From Odontocerum albicorne (lineage: Eukaryota; Arthropoda; Insecta; Trichoptera; Odontoceridae): DNA of 64,000 bases. The notes below the pieces were generated by a model. That model made no database searches and was not told where the DNA came from. It was given only the letters and a program-made list of their open reading frames with translations. The stretch covers positions 27,421,847 through 27,485,846 of the forward strand of contig OX463859.1 of assembly GCA_949825065.1 (NCBI GenBank). The letters run 5' to 3'. Shown here one piece after another: positions 55,672 to 64,000 of this stretch; position 1 is the first letter of the stretch; each line of letters opens with the position of its first letter. A program made the position numbers and the translations under genes.

Positions 55672-58240
55672 AACTTCGCGCCATAGCGGCCATCGGTTAC
55701 TCATACAGTCATATAACCGCCGAGTCGCGAAGTGGTAGTGTTTATCTGTGTCGGTACACGTACTTGATCTCGAGTGTATGTTTATTTAGGGTGACTGTTA
55801 TATTGTTATTTATTAGACATTACGTTCGGAGTTCGTTGTAATTTGTTTTTTTTTTATAAACAATTTTTTTTGTGTGAGGGAACTCATTTAATTTTATTAT
55901 TTGTGTAGATTTTTATTCATAATAATGCTGGTTTGTGAACATTGATGTTTTGTTTGAGTGTATAACTATTTTTCTGTTTATTGAACCATTTCATAATTTA
56001 AAAGATGGATGACGATGCAATAGAACAGTATATTCTAGACATTGATTCTGATTTTTCTATGACTGACGACGAAGATTATATACCGGATAATATTGAGGAC
56101 GTCGATGATCCTTCAGAAATTAGTGATAGTGAAATTGACAATTCTAATGTTTTAGATAATACAGAGCCCACATCAACCGTAAATGTAGACAATATTTCAT
56201 CTGAGTGGCAAAATGGCATTAACTTTCGTCCAGTATTGCATGACTTCAACCAACAATCTGGATTGAGAAATTGCGATCTCAATGAAGAAAGTCGGGAAAT
56301 AGATTATTTTGAACTATTTTTGAGTAGTGACATAGTGAGAAAAGTTTCTGAAGAAACGAATAGATATTATGATCAACTAAAGATAAAAAAAACATTTTCC
56401 CAGCATTCACAAATGAATGAATGGAAGCCCGTGAATGCTGATGAAATATATCTATTTTTCGCTTTATCAATGCTTATGGTTCGGAGCAAAAAAAGCAGGA
56501 TCAGGCAATATTGGACAAAGGACAAATTAATATCGTCACCAATTTTTGGCGAGACAATGTCACGAGATAGATATTTGTCTATTCTAAGTATGCTACATTT
56601 TTCCGATAGTTGCAAACAGCCAAAAGACGATATTCTATATAAAATAAGAGACTTTGTCGATTCGGTGTGTGAAAATTTTAAGATTTTTTTTTATCCTTTT
56701 AAAAATTTGTGTATCGATGAGTCACTAGTATTATTCAAAGGTAGGTTACGAATAAAACAGTATTTGCCGGCAAAAAGGCACAAATTTGGAATCAAACTCT
56801 TTGTTCTGTGCGATTGTGAAACCGGTTTAGTTTTAAAATTAATTATTTATTGTGGAGCAAAAACCGAAATACCCGTAAGTAATATAGACGAACAATTATC
56901 CAAGGATATGGGGGTTTCGGGAAAAGTGGTTGTGTGCCTACTATCGGAATATTTGTGTAAAGGGCATACTGTTTATACGGATAACTGGTACTCAAGTCCA
57001 GCTTTATTTAAGTATTTGCACGATCAAAAAACCAACGCCTGTGGAACAGTAAAAAAAACTAGGAAGTACCTGCCAAAATTTGGAATCGTGCAGATAGGTG
57101 AAACATCATCAATGACTTCTGGATGTCTACTTGCTGTAAAATGGCACGACAAGAGAGATGTGCACATGTTGACAACTGCAGAAGATGCGTCACCAATAGA
57201 AACCGGCAAAGTAGATTACAAAACAAAAGCCGCTATTGTGAAACCATCGTGTGTAGTTAGTTACAACAAACACATGGGCTCCGTAGACAGGTCAGATATG
57301 ATGATCACGTTTGTAGAGTGCGTCCGTAAAACCAATAAGTGGTACAAAAAGATCGCGTTTCGTACAATTGACGTGGTATTAATAAATGCTCACGCGATGT
57401 TTAAGTTTAAGACAAAAAAAGACGTGAGCCTAACAGACTTCCAATTAGAAGTTGTTCGACAACTTCTACAAAAATATCATCATCCGGAGTCAACACCTAA
57501 ATCCAAACAAAGTGGTGACCATCCTCTTAGACTAAGTGCACGACATTTTTTATCAGACATTCCACAAACTATCAATTCTAAGAGACAATCGGTTTATCGG
57601 CGGTGTTTTGTATGTAAAAATACTACGCGGCAGCCTCAGAAACGTGTTCAAACTCGTTATTGGTGTAGTGACTGCGAAGTTGCCTTATGTCCAACTAATT
57701 GTTTTAAGGCATATCACACAATTCAAAAGTTTTGAGTTTTAAAAGTTACATATGCAATACTAATTCATGGACACCCTATCCATATGCCGACGAACAGTTG
57801 CGCGAGTGTGTGTGTTTGTGCCGAGATATTTTTTTAGACCTTCCATTAAATTTAATTATTACTATGATTCTTTCGGATAACGATAATTTTTGTATATGGA
57901 GATCATGTTCAAAAGTACATTCTCGATGTGGATGACTAAATGTTTACGATAGACCTTATAATAAAAAATCCCACAAGTGATTTACTTAAGTGGCAGCTCC
58001 ATTCTCACGGTAATATATTTTTATTTATTATTTTAAAGTCAATATGAAACAAAAAACTCTGATTATTTTTATACTAACACAAAGGTACACCATTTGACTA
58101 TAATATGCTGTTTATTTGGTTTATTTATTCATTTTGTGTGAAGAGTAATTAAATTGTTTATAAGTGCGTTCCAATGTTTAAAATTCTCGCCGGTTTGAGG
58201 GAGTACTTCGCGTAAATCTTAGCCGATCTCTAAGGGTTAA
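55672..58240 (+). mobile_element. piggyBac transposon, left end in gap
   Basis: The right terminus is clear: the sequence runs GCCGATCTCTAAGGG and then TTAA (58,237-58,240). Read inwards it begins CCCTTAGAGATCGGC after TTAA, as in piggyBac. CGCGAAGT lies 24 bases inside this end and again near the left side (55,726-55,733), where an inverted ACTTCGCG (55,673-55,680) makes a hairpin. The left TTAA and terminal repeat must be hidden in the 200-N gap. Between are a long untranslated leader, one intact transposase ORF and a 500-base 3' region. Confidence 0.9.
56005..57735 (+). CDS. piggyBac transposase
   Basis: 576 residues, ATG at 56,005, uninterrupted to TGA; similar in length to known piggyBac transposases (about 590). 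It would cut and paste the element at TTAA in the nucleus. Residues 1-65 are very acidic (DDEDYIPDNIEDVDD), usual for this family. The DDE domain follows. FKNLCIDESLVLFKGRLRIK carries Asp 238, HTVYTDNWYSSPALFKYL carries Asp 326, and NKHMGSVDRSDMM carries Asp 428 and Asp 431, placed like D268, D346, D447 and D450 of the classic cabbage-looper enzyme. The end is a cysteine-rich zinc module: C534-x2-C537, C554-x2-C557, C562-x3-C566 and His 571. All key residues are present, so it may be active. A domesticated host gene is less likely because a transposon terminus remains. Confidence 0.95.
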   Translation: MDDDAIEQYILDIDSDFSMTDDEDYIPDNIEDVDDPSEISDSEIDNSNVLDNTEPTSTVNVDNISSEWQNGINFRPVLHDFNQQSGLRNCDLNEESREIDYFELFLSSDIVRKVSEETNRYYDQLKIKKTFSQHSQMNEWKPVNADEIYLFFALSMLMVRSKKSRIRQYWTKDKLISSPIFGETMSRDRYLSILSMLHFSDSCKQPKDDILYKIRDFVDSVCENFKIFFYPFKNLCIDESLVLFKGRLRIKQYLPAKRHKFGIKLFVLCDCETGLVLKLIIYCGAKTEIPVSNIDEQLSKDMGVSGKVVVCLLSEYLCKGHTVYTDNWYSSPALFKYLHDQKTNACGTVKKTRKYLPKFGIVQIGETSSMTSGCLLAVKWHDKRDVHMLTTAEDASPIETGKVDYKTKAAIVKPSCVVSYNKHMGSVDRSDMMITFVECVRKTNKWYKKIAFRTIDVVLINAHAMFKFKTKKDVSLTDFQLEVVRQLLQKYHHPESTPKSKQSGDHPLRLSARHFLSDIPQTINSKRQSVYRRCFVCKNTTRQPQKRVQTRYWCSDCEVALCPTNCFKAYHTIQKF

Positions 58241-58504
58241 CGAGCGTTTCCGAGAGGGAATATTGTCTTCGGTCCCAAAAATGCAGCTTTCAGGTTTAAA
58301 ACCTCTAAAGTATGTTGGCTGGAAAACATTTCATATCCTCGCGGCCAGGCTCGCCCAAAAATAATGGAGTATATCTCGACCGGGTGTTAGTTATAAGATG
58401 AGCCCAGACCGATTGATAGCTTCTCTCTCAAATGTATTTTCAGTTATTTGTCTTAAGATATACGGGCGATTCATTATGTATTTCAATAAATCTTTATTTA
58501 TTTA
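58241..58504. other. GC-richer unclassified sequence
   Basis: Just right of the piggyBac TTAA. It contains TCTCGACCGGGTGTTAG and ends TTTCAATAAATCTTTATTTA, which resembles an LTR polyA region. No start or target duplication was found. Confidence 0.35.
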
Positions 58505-58990
58505 AGTAGGTACGGAACTCGCGGTTCATATTGAACGTGTTGGCAACACTACCGCTCAGCGCGTGCGAGGGTTGTTATCAAACGAACTATTTTTTTACCA
58601 GACTAGCAATTTTTTTGGGTACAATCGAGACTCGAGGCCAAACCTGCCGGATGAAAGTCAAGAATTAGAAGGTCATTCAATCAAAACTTTTCTGTCGTCG
58701 TTGTCAAAAGTCGTTGCTGGGCCTCGTAGTCGAGGATCCCCTCACCATTTCAACGTCAATTCCGTTGGAAAGTGAAGTTTGATTTTTAAGCGAAAGAACC
58801 GCTGTACACCAGCAAACTCACCGACCACGTCGCTGTACTGGATCCGATGGGTCACCGAAGTGAGAGGGTTGGAGCACACTGGCATTTTTTTCTCTTTTGA
58901 AATAATAGATATGACTGAATTCATAGGTACCATTATACCTCCGAAAAATATGCCTGTGTCGTTTAAGTAACTATTGTAGCCCGTCACTGT
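58505..58990. repeat. SINE-like head plus dispersed repeat X, copy 2
   Basis: 58,505-58,680 aligns with the SINE at 18,270-18,485 (GAACTCGCGGTTCAT; GCGTGCGAGGGTTGTTA; TACAATCGAGACTCGAGG). 58,690-58,985 aligns with 12,340-12,665 (see that entry). The two may be one composite element. No coding capacity. Confidence 0.7.
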
Positions 58991-59162
58991 AGTTCTCCTT
59001 TAGAATAAAATAACGATGGTTTGATAGATTAAAAAAGAGTTAGATGCTACCACCATTGTCTTTAAGTTTTTTTTTAACTTTGTTTTCGCCAATATACATA
59101 TAATGTTATATTGAAATCTTCAAAACCATGTTTTGTTTTGTTTCAAATGAAAACATGTTTTT

Positions 59163-59290
59163 TTCCAAATTGTATTTCAATGTATATCGGTCTGTTAGTA
59201 TTTCGATTTCAAAGTGGTTTAAATTTTTCCAAATTGTATTTCAATGTATATCGGTCAGTTTGTGTTTCGATTTCAAAGTTGTTTAAATTG
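59163..59290. repeat. 64-bp tandem duplication
   Basis: TTCCAAATTGTATTTCAATG then TATATCGGTC and TTTCGATTTCAAAG appear at 59,163 and 59,227. A diverged third copy lies at about 60,235-60,285 (TAAATTGTATTTCATCTATC). Confidence 0.9.
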
Positions 59291-60569
59291 ATTATCGTGA
59301 CATTTATAAATACTTTAAGAACTGCTTTGTAATAATATAGGATGTGTATGACAGGTCAGTTTGTTAATTTAATATTTTGCTAAGCAGCGGCTCAGAGACA
59401 ATAATTAGGCATGAAATTGTAGCTAAATTTAGTTTGATATTCCACTAATTACATGTATCCACCCTACACATGTTTCTAACTCCTACCCCTAAATTCTCTT
59501 CAGGTGAAATTCTCCAGGTTTATTATTATGAGAACAATGTTTATAGTAAACTGGTGTCATGTGACTTAAGACGAGCCACAGAGTGAAAGATTTCAATATA
59601 AATAAAATAAAATTTTAACTTACATATTTTAAAATGACAGGATGAATGAAGAGGAAAAATGTTTAAGAGGAATCATTCCGCCTTTAAATAGCCTCTGGAA
59701 CGGGGGTAGAATCACGTGTAGCGAGAAGAAATGTTATAAGAGGGATAACAAAGTTATTTATCGTAAAATATTCTAATGTGGAGATTTATAAAGATTAAAA
59801 TCGATACCTTTGATAAAACAACAGCAAGATATTAATTTTTTTATCACAGACTGGTCAAATTTCAAGAGTGAAAGCAGATCAAATTTGTTACATTGTTTAT
59901 GTACGAGTTCAAGTCTTCATACGTTTCTTTTTTCCTTCTTCATATATCTCAAGTCTCCAGACAAGGAAGCAAGCTTTATAGTTGATACTCAAAAACGTTA
60001 AAAAAACTCCATTCCAAACTAACCCCACTTGACGTTGAAGGATTTACATTAAAAGGCACAAGGACTTTTGAACTCTGAAGAGATCTAACATCCTGATTCA
60101 TGGGGTTACTTTGTAAATTGTACTAGTTTTATTTGATTTTCTTCCCCTGAAACCAATATAGGCTTATATTGAAACTTCTTTCCCTTCTTTCTAGCCCCTA
60201 ATCTTTTGTTTTATTTCAAGATGAGAAATATTTCTTCTAAATTGTATTTCATCTATCTCGGTTTGTTAGCGTTTCTTTTTTATTTGAAAAAATGTTATTT
60301 TTATACAATAAAGTAAATTAAAAAGCTGCTGTATTAAGTTTTTAGAAAATTTGAACTTTTCTATTGAAATATTTCAGAAAATTTATGTTTTTTATCATTT
60401 AATTTCAATTATCAGGTAATCTTGTTCCCTAGTTAATAAAATGCTTGCCTTTAGGTACTGTCGAAGTTGGGAGTTCAAAATTCGATAGTACCAAAATAAA
60501 ACAGACAACAGTTTTTTTTTTTAAGTTATCATAACTACATTTCTTTCCAGTGACTGAAATAACCCGTTA
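59291..60569. other. AT-rich DNA, no gene seen
   Basis: 59,630-59,730 is a family A LINE tail scrap (GGAATCATTCCGCCT shared with 46,075). The rest is not recognised. Confidence 0.4.
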
Positions 60570-60790
60570 AACGGATATTGTATTGGATTACACTTTCGAT
60601 GTATACAATACAATCTAGCTGGCTTATTTGACACGTGGCAGTCTCTTCCAGCCAACCAGAAAGAGGGTTTTAGTGAAAACCAGACTTAAATCCTTTTAAA
60701 AAAATCTGGGTTCCAGCGGGATTTAAGCCCGTTACCTCCGGTTTGGAAGGTAGCCGTCTTACCAACTAGACCGCGGAGGTCGTCGGCCAA
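60570..60790 (-). mobile_element. Full-length tRNA-derived SINE
   Basis: Minus strand from 60,790: GACCTCCGCGGTCTAGTTGG then TAAGACGGCTACC (box A), GGGCTTAAATCCCGC (box B), a T-rich linker, AAGTCTGGTTTTCACTAAAA, then TCTGGTTGGCTGGAAGAGAC then TGCCACGTG and TCTAGATTGTATTGTATAC-like 3' domain ending near TTACACTTT reversed. The head-body-tail order matches the copy at 63.2 kb. Confidence 0.75.
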
Positions 60791-61914
60791 GCGTAGAACT
60801 AGAATAAAAATACTGTGACTTAATATTTTATTAATAATAACAACAGTATTTTTTTTTATGTTTAAGTCAAAGACACTATTTGTTGACAGAAGTAGCCTGG
60901 TAAATAATGAATTATTTTAAATTACACCTAGGCTTTTATCTCAGTTTCAGATCTTATTCACCTTAACGTGGCATTATAACGTTCAAGTACCATAAGAACG
61001 AAGTCTTAATAATTGTAAACTGTTATATCTTTGTTGTCAACTTGAAGGGATTACTTCTATGTGTCAATATCTTCTAACTAACTAGAAAAATTAATAAAAA
61101 AACAGACTTGAAACTTTTTAAAATCAATTTGTTACTCTCGGAAATGAAATTCACATCCACAGGATGCGTCACTCTTGAGCATAGTGCTCTATGAACTACG
61201 CTATATAAATTTTCCTTTTATTATTATCGGTAGATAGATGTTTTACCAATGAAGCTATCAATAAGAAAAATTGAAGAATCTATCAAAATAAAGCAATACA
61301 TTTAAATCGATACATAATGTCAAAACAGTATACCATATCTGTCAAAATGGAGCTTAATTAATGGAATTAATTTTCTGAAAAGATACAAGCAAAAACGGAT
61401 AGTTTCAGATGATTTATATTTCTTCAACCATCCCTTTCAATGCTTTATAGAAAAATGCCTTTCATTAATTTTCTTGCTTTTCAATAGTTTCCAATTAATA
61501 ACAGATGGAATTTTCTCAAGAAAAAAATAAATCGTATTTAGTATTTCCAGAATCGAGTTGGTTCTTTGTCTTAATTATTATTGTATATTTTTTATAACTG
61601 CGAAGTCTTTGTATAAGAGATCTATTCCGATGTGGATTTTATCTTTATACCTGTAAAGTTTGGTCTTACAGAAAAGGAAAGAAAATTTATCTTTCGAAGA
61701 ATGAAAATTCATACTTAAATACTACAAGAGATGCGAGAACGTAATAGAAGTACAAAGACTTAAAGATAAATTTGAAGCAGAATAAACTGTTTGAGATTCT
61801 GCAAGCATCGTTCTGGGAGACCGTAGATGTCCGTAAGCACAACACGAAAAGAAACGGTGGTGGAAATATGATAATGAAATATGCCGGCCAAACACCATGA
61901 AATATTATACTAGG
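60791..61914. other. AT-rich DNA, possible SINE head
   Basis: 61,125-61,215 (minus) has a tRNA-like pattern (GTAGTTCATAGAGCAC; GGATGTGAATTTCATTTCCG). Otherwise nothing recognised. Confidence 0.4.
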
Positions 61915-62550
61915 TTCATGGTGTTTGACCGGCAGTATCACGCAGGAGCACATCTTACATTGAGCGGTGCTGATATAGAGAGAGTGAACAAAATTAAATA
62001 CATCGGAAGTATCCTAGTGAAAGACCTCAACCCAGAAACCGAACTCAATAGCAGAATTGAAACATCTCGTGCGGCTTTTAATAAAATGAGAAGCGTATTC
62101 TGCAATGATCTAAACTTGAAACTTCGACAACGGTTAGTCAAATGCTACGTTTGGTCAGTGTCATTATATGTAGTGGAATCATGGACTCTCAAAATTGGTA
62201 GTATGAACCAACTGGTAGCTTCCAAAATGTGGATACATCGGAGAATGCTACGGATACCCTGGACATTTATGGTCAGCAACACAAGGGTTCTTCAAAGAGT
62301 CAAAGTTGATAGAGTGGCTGACTAATATTAAAATCCGAAAGGTGTCCTATTTAGGTCATGTACTTAGAGGAGAAAAGTACAAATTACTGCACCTGATCAT
62401 CCAAGGCAAAATAGAGGGTCGAAGATGTGTTGGCAGGATGCAAATCTCCTGGCTCCGCAATATACGTGATTGAACTGGTATAAGGAGCGTTGGGGATCTT
62501 TTTTGAGCTGCCGGGTGCCAGGGACAAAGATATTAACTGTCAGGTGATAG
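61915..62550 (+). mobile_element. LINE (family E) C-terminal copy
   Basis: One frame from about 61,917: RFMVFDRQYHAGAHLTLSGA, DIERVNKIKYIGSILVKDLN, PETELNSRIETSRAAFNKMR, SVFCNDLNLKLRQRLVKCYV, WIHRRMLRIPWTFMVSNTRV. The frame breaks at 62,323, and the continuation NIKIRKVSYLGHVLRGEKYK, LLHLIIQGKIEGRRCVGRMQ and ISWLRNIRD follows. It ends in the GACACTAGGAAGAAG tail. The 5' edge is a 20-base fold-back (see findings). Confidence 0.88.
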
Positions 62551-62553
62551 TCA

Positions 62554-62805
62554 ACGTTGGGAGACCTTACATGACACTAGGAAGAAGAAGAAGTGGAAAT
62601 ATACCAACGTTGGGGAGACCTGACATAACACTAGGAAGAAGATGAAGTGGAAATATACCAACGTTAGGGGGACCTGACATGACACTAGGAAGAAGATGAA
62701 GTGGAAATATACCAACGTTGGGGGGACCTGACATGACACTAGGAAGAAGAGGAAGTGGAAATATACCAACGTTGGCGGGACCTGACATGACACCAGGAAG
62801 AAGAC
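62554..62805. repeat. Minisatellite, 54-bp unit x about 4.7
   Basis: ACGTTGGG starts units at 62,554, 62,607, 62,661, 62,715 and 62,769 (period 53-54). Each holds CCTGACATGACACTAGGAAG and GTGGAAATATACCA. The unit is the 3' UTR end of LINE family E, which is single-copy at 7.1 and 19.0 kb. Confidence 0.95.
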
Positions 62806-63199
62806 ATCTACTTTGATGATTCTGTTTTGTGGGGTACAGAAAATGTCTAAGGCATATTACAACGTTGGTCTAAGCCCTCAATGAAAATGATCCCGAGGTA
62901 AAAGTTCAATTATATTAGTGATACCTGTCAAAATAAGAAACATGCCCACAGTTGTCAAATAAGATTCTTTAGAGGGAATAGGCTACATTCAAATTGAACG
63001 ACTCAATTTATCAACACAATTGCAGCTTGGCAACTGCAGCTTGGCAACGGCAACTGAAACCTGTATTTTACAAAAACACACCATGTGAACTTACTAGAGA
63101 TTACAGTGCGGTGTGAATTGTCAGCGTTGGGCCTAATTGGACCATTATTTTTTGGCAATGTTTTATCTGGTGTCATTTATTTGGACCTGCTTTCATCCA
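62806..63199. other. No gene recognised
   Basis: Short local duplication GCAGCTTGGCAAC at 63,026-63,050. Otherwise nothing. Confidence 0.4.
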
Positions 63200-63430
63200 C
63201 TGGTCCACCAGACGACCTCCGTGACCTAGTTCTTAAAACACCTGTCTCCCAATTAGGAGGTTGAGGGTTGAAATTCCGCTGAAACCCACTTGAAAAAAAA
63301 ATCCCAGTCGGGTTTTCACTTATGTCCTCTTCAGCATTTTTCTTGTTGGTTCAAAGAGATTGCCATATGTCAACAATAAAGCCAGGTTGTATTGTTAAAA
63401 CGAAAGTATATTACAATACGTATTTGATAG
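63200..63430 (+). mobile_element. Full-length tRNA-derived SINE
   Basis: GACCTCCGTGACCTAGTTCT then TAAAACACCTG (box A), GAGGGTTGAAATTCCGC (box B), an A-run, CAGTCGGGTTTTCACTTATG, then TTGTTGGTTCAAAGAGATTG then CCATATGTCAACAATAAAGC and CAGGTTGTATTGTTAAAACG. Counterpart of 60.6 kb on the other strand. Confidence 0.75.
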
Positions 63431-63720
63431 ATGCTTACAGATGAGGAGGGCTTTGTATCAAATAAAATTGAGTATTTGCTATCATCGTGATCAAGAGGCC
63501 CATTTTCATGAAAATTTTTTTGTCAAATTGATTGGGTAAAGAGGTAATTTTTAATTTCCCCCTCGCTCAACAGATCTCGCACAGTTGAATATTTTTTTTC
63601 TGATAATACCCTAAAGAACAATGCATATCACGCGAAACTGGCAACAATCAATGGGGTGAAAGCAACCATTAAAAAAATAACATCCCTGACCCAAATGTTC
63701 ACACCATGGGGCATTTAGAA

Positions 63721-63742
63721 CTACATACGAGCTCGTATGTAG
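63721..63742. repeat. 22-bp perfect palindrome
   Basis: CTACATACGAG is followed at once by its exact complement. TAGAACTAC words flank both sides. Confidence 0.95.
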
Positions 63743-63879
63743 AACTACGGTCTCATCAGTGTCTGCACCAGAACTGTTGCCAGTTTGAACACATATGATA
63801 GCTCAAAATCGTAACACATTTGTGCTCTAGAATTTAAATTGTAAATCTTTTTTATTTTCTTTAACACTTCATTGTTTAA

Positions 63880-63930
63880 CGATTTGGCGAGTGAGTTGCC
63901 AGATGGCTATCTCTTCCAGCCAATCAGACA
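63880..63930 (-). mobile_element. SINE 3' domain fragment
   Basis: Reverse complement: TGTCTGATTGGCTGGAAGAG then ATAGCCATCTGGCAACTCAC, the conserved 3' domain only. Confidence 0.6.
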
Positions 63931-64000
63931 TAAATTAAAAAATATAACACGTTTCCAAAAAATAATCAAATTATGATTTGCATTTACGAAATTCACGTTA

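Noticed and set aside
55386..55841. Open frames across the N gap
   Set aside because: They consist mostly of unknown residues and carry no information.
60700..60790. tRNA gene
   Set aside because: Box A and B resemble a tRNA, but the acceptor and anticodon stems do not pair and a SINE body follows. The same holds at 8.7, 18.4, 42.3, 44.8 and 63.2 kb.
62551..62793. Two minus-strand repetitive hydrophobic frames
   Set aside because: Translations of the 54-bp minisatellite derived from a LINE 3' UTR.
1..64000. Bacterial-type operon, defence system or prophage
   Set aside because: No clustered co-directional genes, no Shine-Dalgarno-type starts; every recognisable protein is from a eukaryotic transposable element.

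Overview
The window is an AT-rich stretch of a large, repeat-laden eukaryotic nuclear genome, most likely an insect. The evidence is the mix of elements: mariner and piggyBac DNA transposons, RTE-, CR1- and Jockey-type LINEs, Penelope-like elements (PLEs), tRNA-derived SINEs and short solo LTRs. There are no operons, no bacterial-type genes, and no host exon I could defend. Only two long frames look intact, and both belong to transposable elements.

Layout. 0-7 kb: decayed LINEs, one of which (440-1560, minus) carries two minisatellites grown from its own coding sequence, plus a dead mariner. 7-20 kb: a TTAA-flanked piggyBac-type element fragment, PLE tails (including a fold-back pair with a 14-bp target duplication at 11.3 kb), a CR1-like LINE end, a mariner with a solo LTR nested inside it (15.6-16.8 kb) and a second solo LTR. 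20-30 kb: a fold-back element, a 36-bp x12 minisatellite, a 234-bp TTAA MITE, more PLE ends, a LINE RT remnant and a 623-bp TTAA element. 30-38 kb: a palindromic MITE, a PLE GIY-YIG fragment with its 3' tail, and a nearly intact 836-codon RTE-like LINE with an 11-bp target duplication. 38-55 kb: mostly empty AT-rich DNA with LINE, SINE and PLE relics, a complete 606-bp TTAA element and a third solo LTR. 55.5-58.2 kb: a 200-N gap followed by an apparently intact piggyBac transposon. 58-64 kb: a dispersed repeat, two full-length SINEs, and a LINE whose 3' end has become a 54-bp minisatellite.

The autonomous sources are the RTE-like LINE (RT present, endonuclease truncated) and the piggyBac transposase. 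SINEs, TTAA MITEs and fold-back elements are non-autonomous passengers. The most interesting signal is a hammerhead-ribozyme-like core in the 3' tails of two PLE families. Its flanking stem I differs between families but stays complementary. These tails often lie as head-to-head inverted pairs.

All calls come from reading the sequence and recalled family features; no database search was run. Boundaries of decayed elements are approximate. Where a short target duplication is visible, boundaries are to the base.
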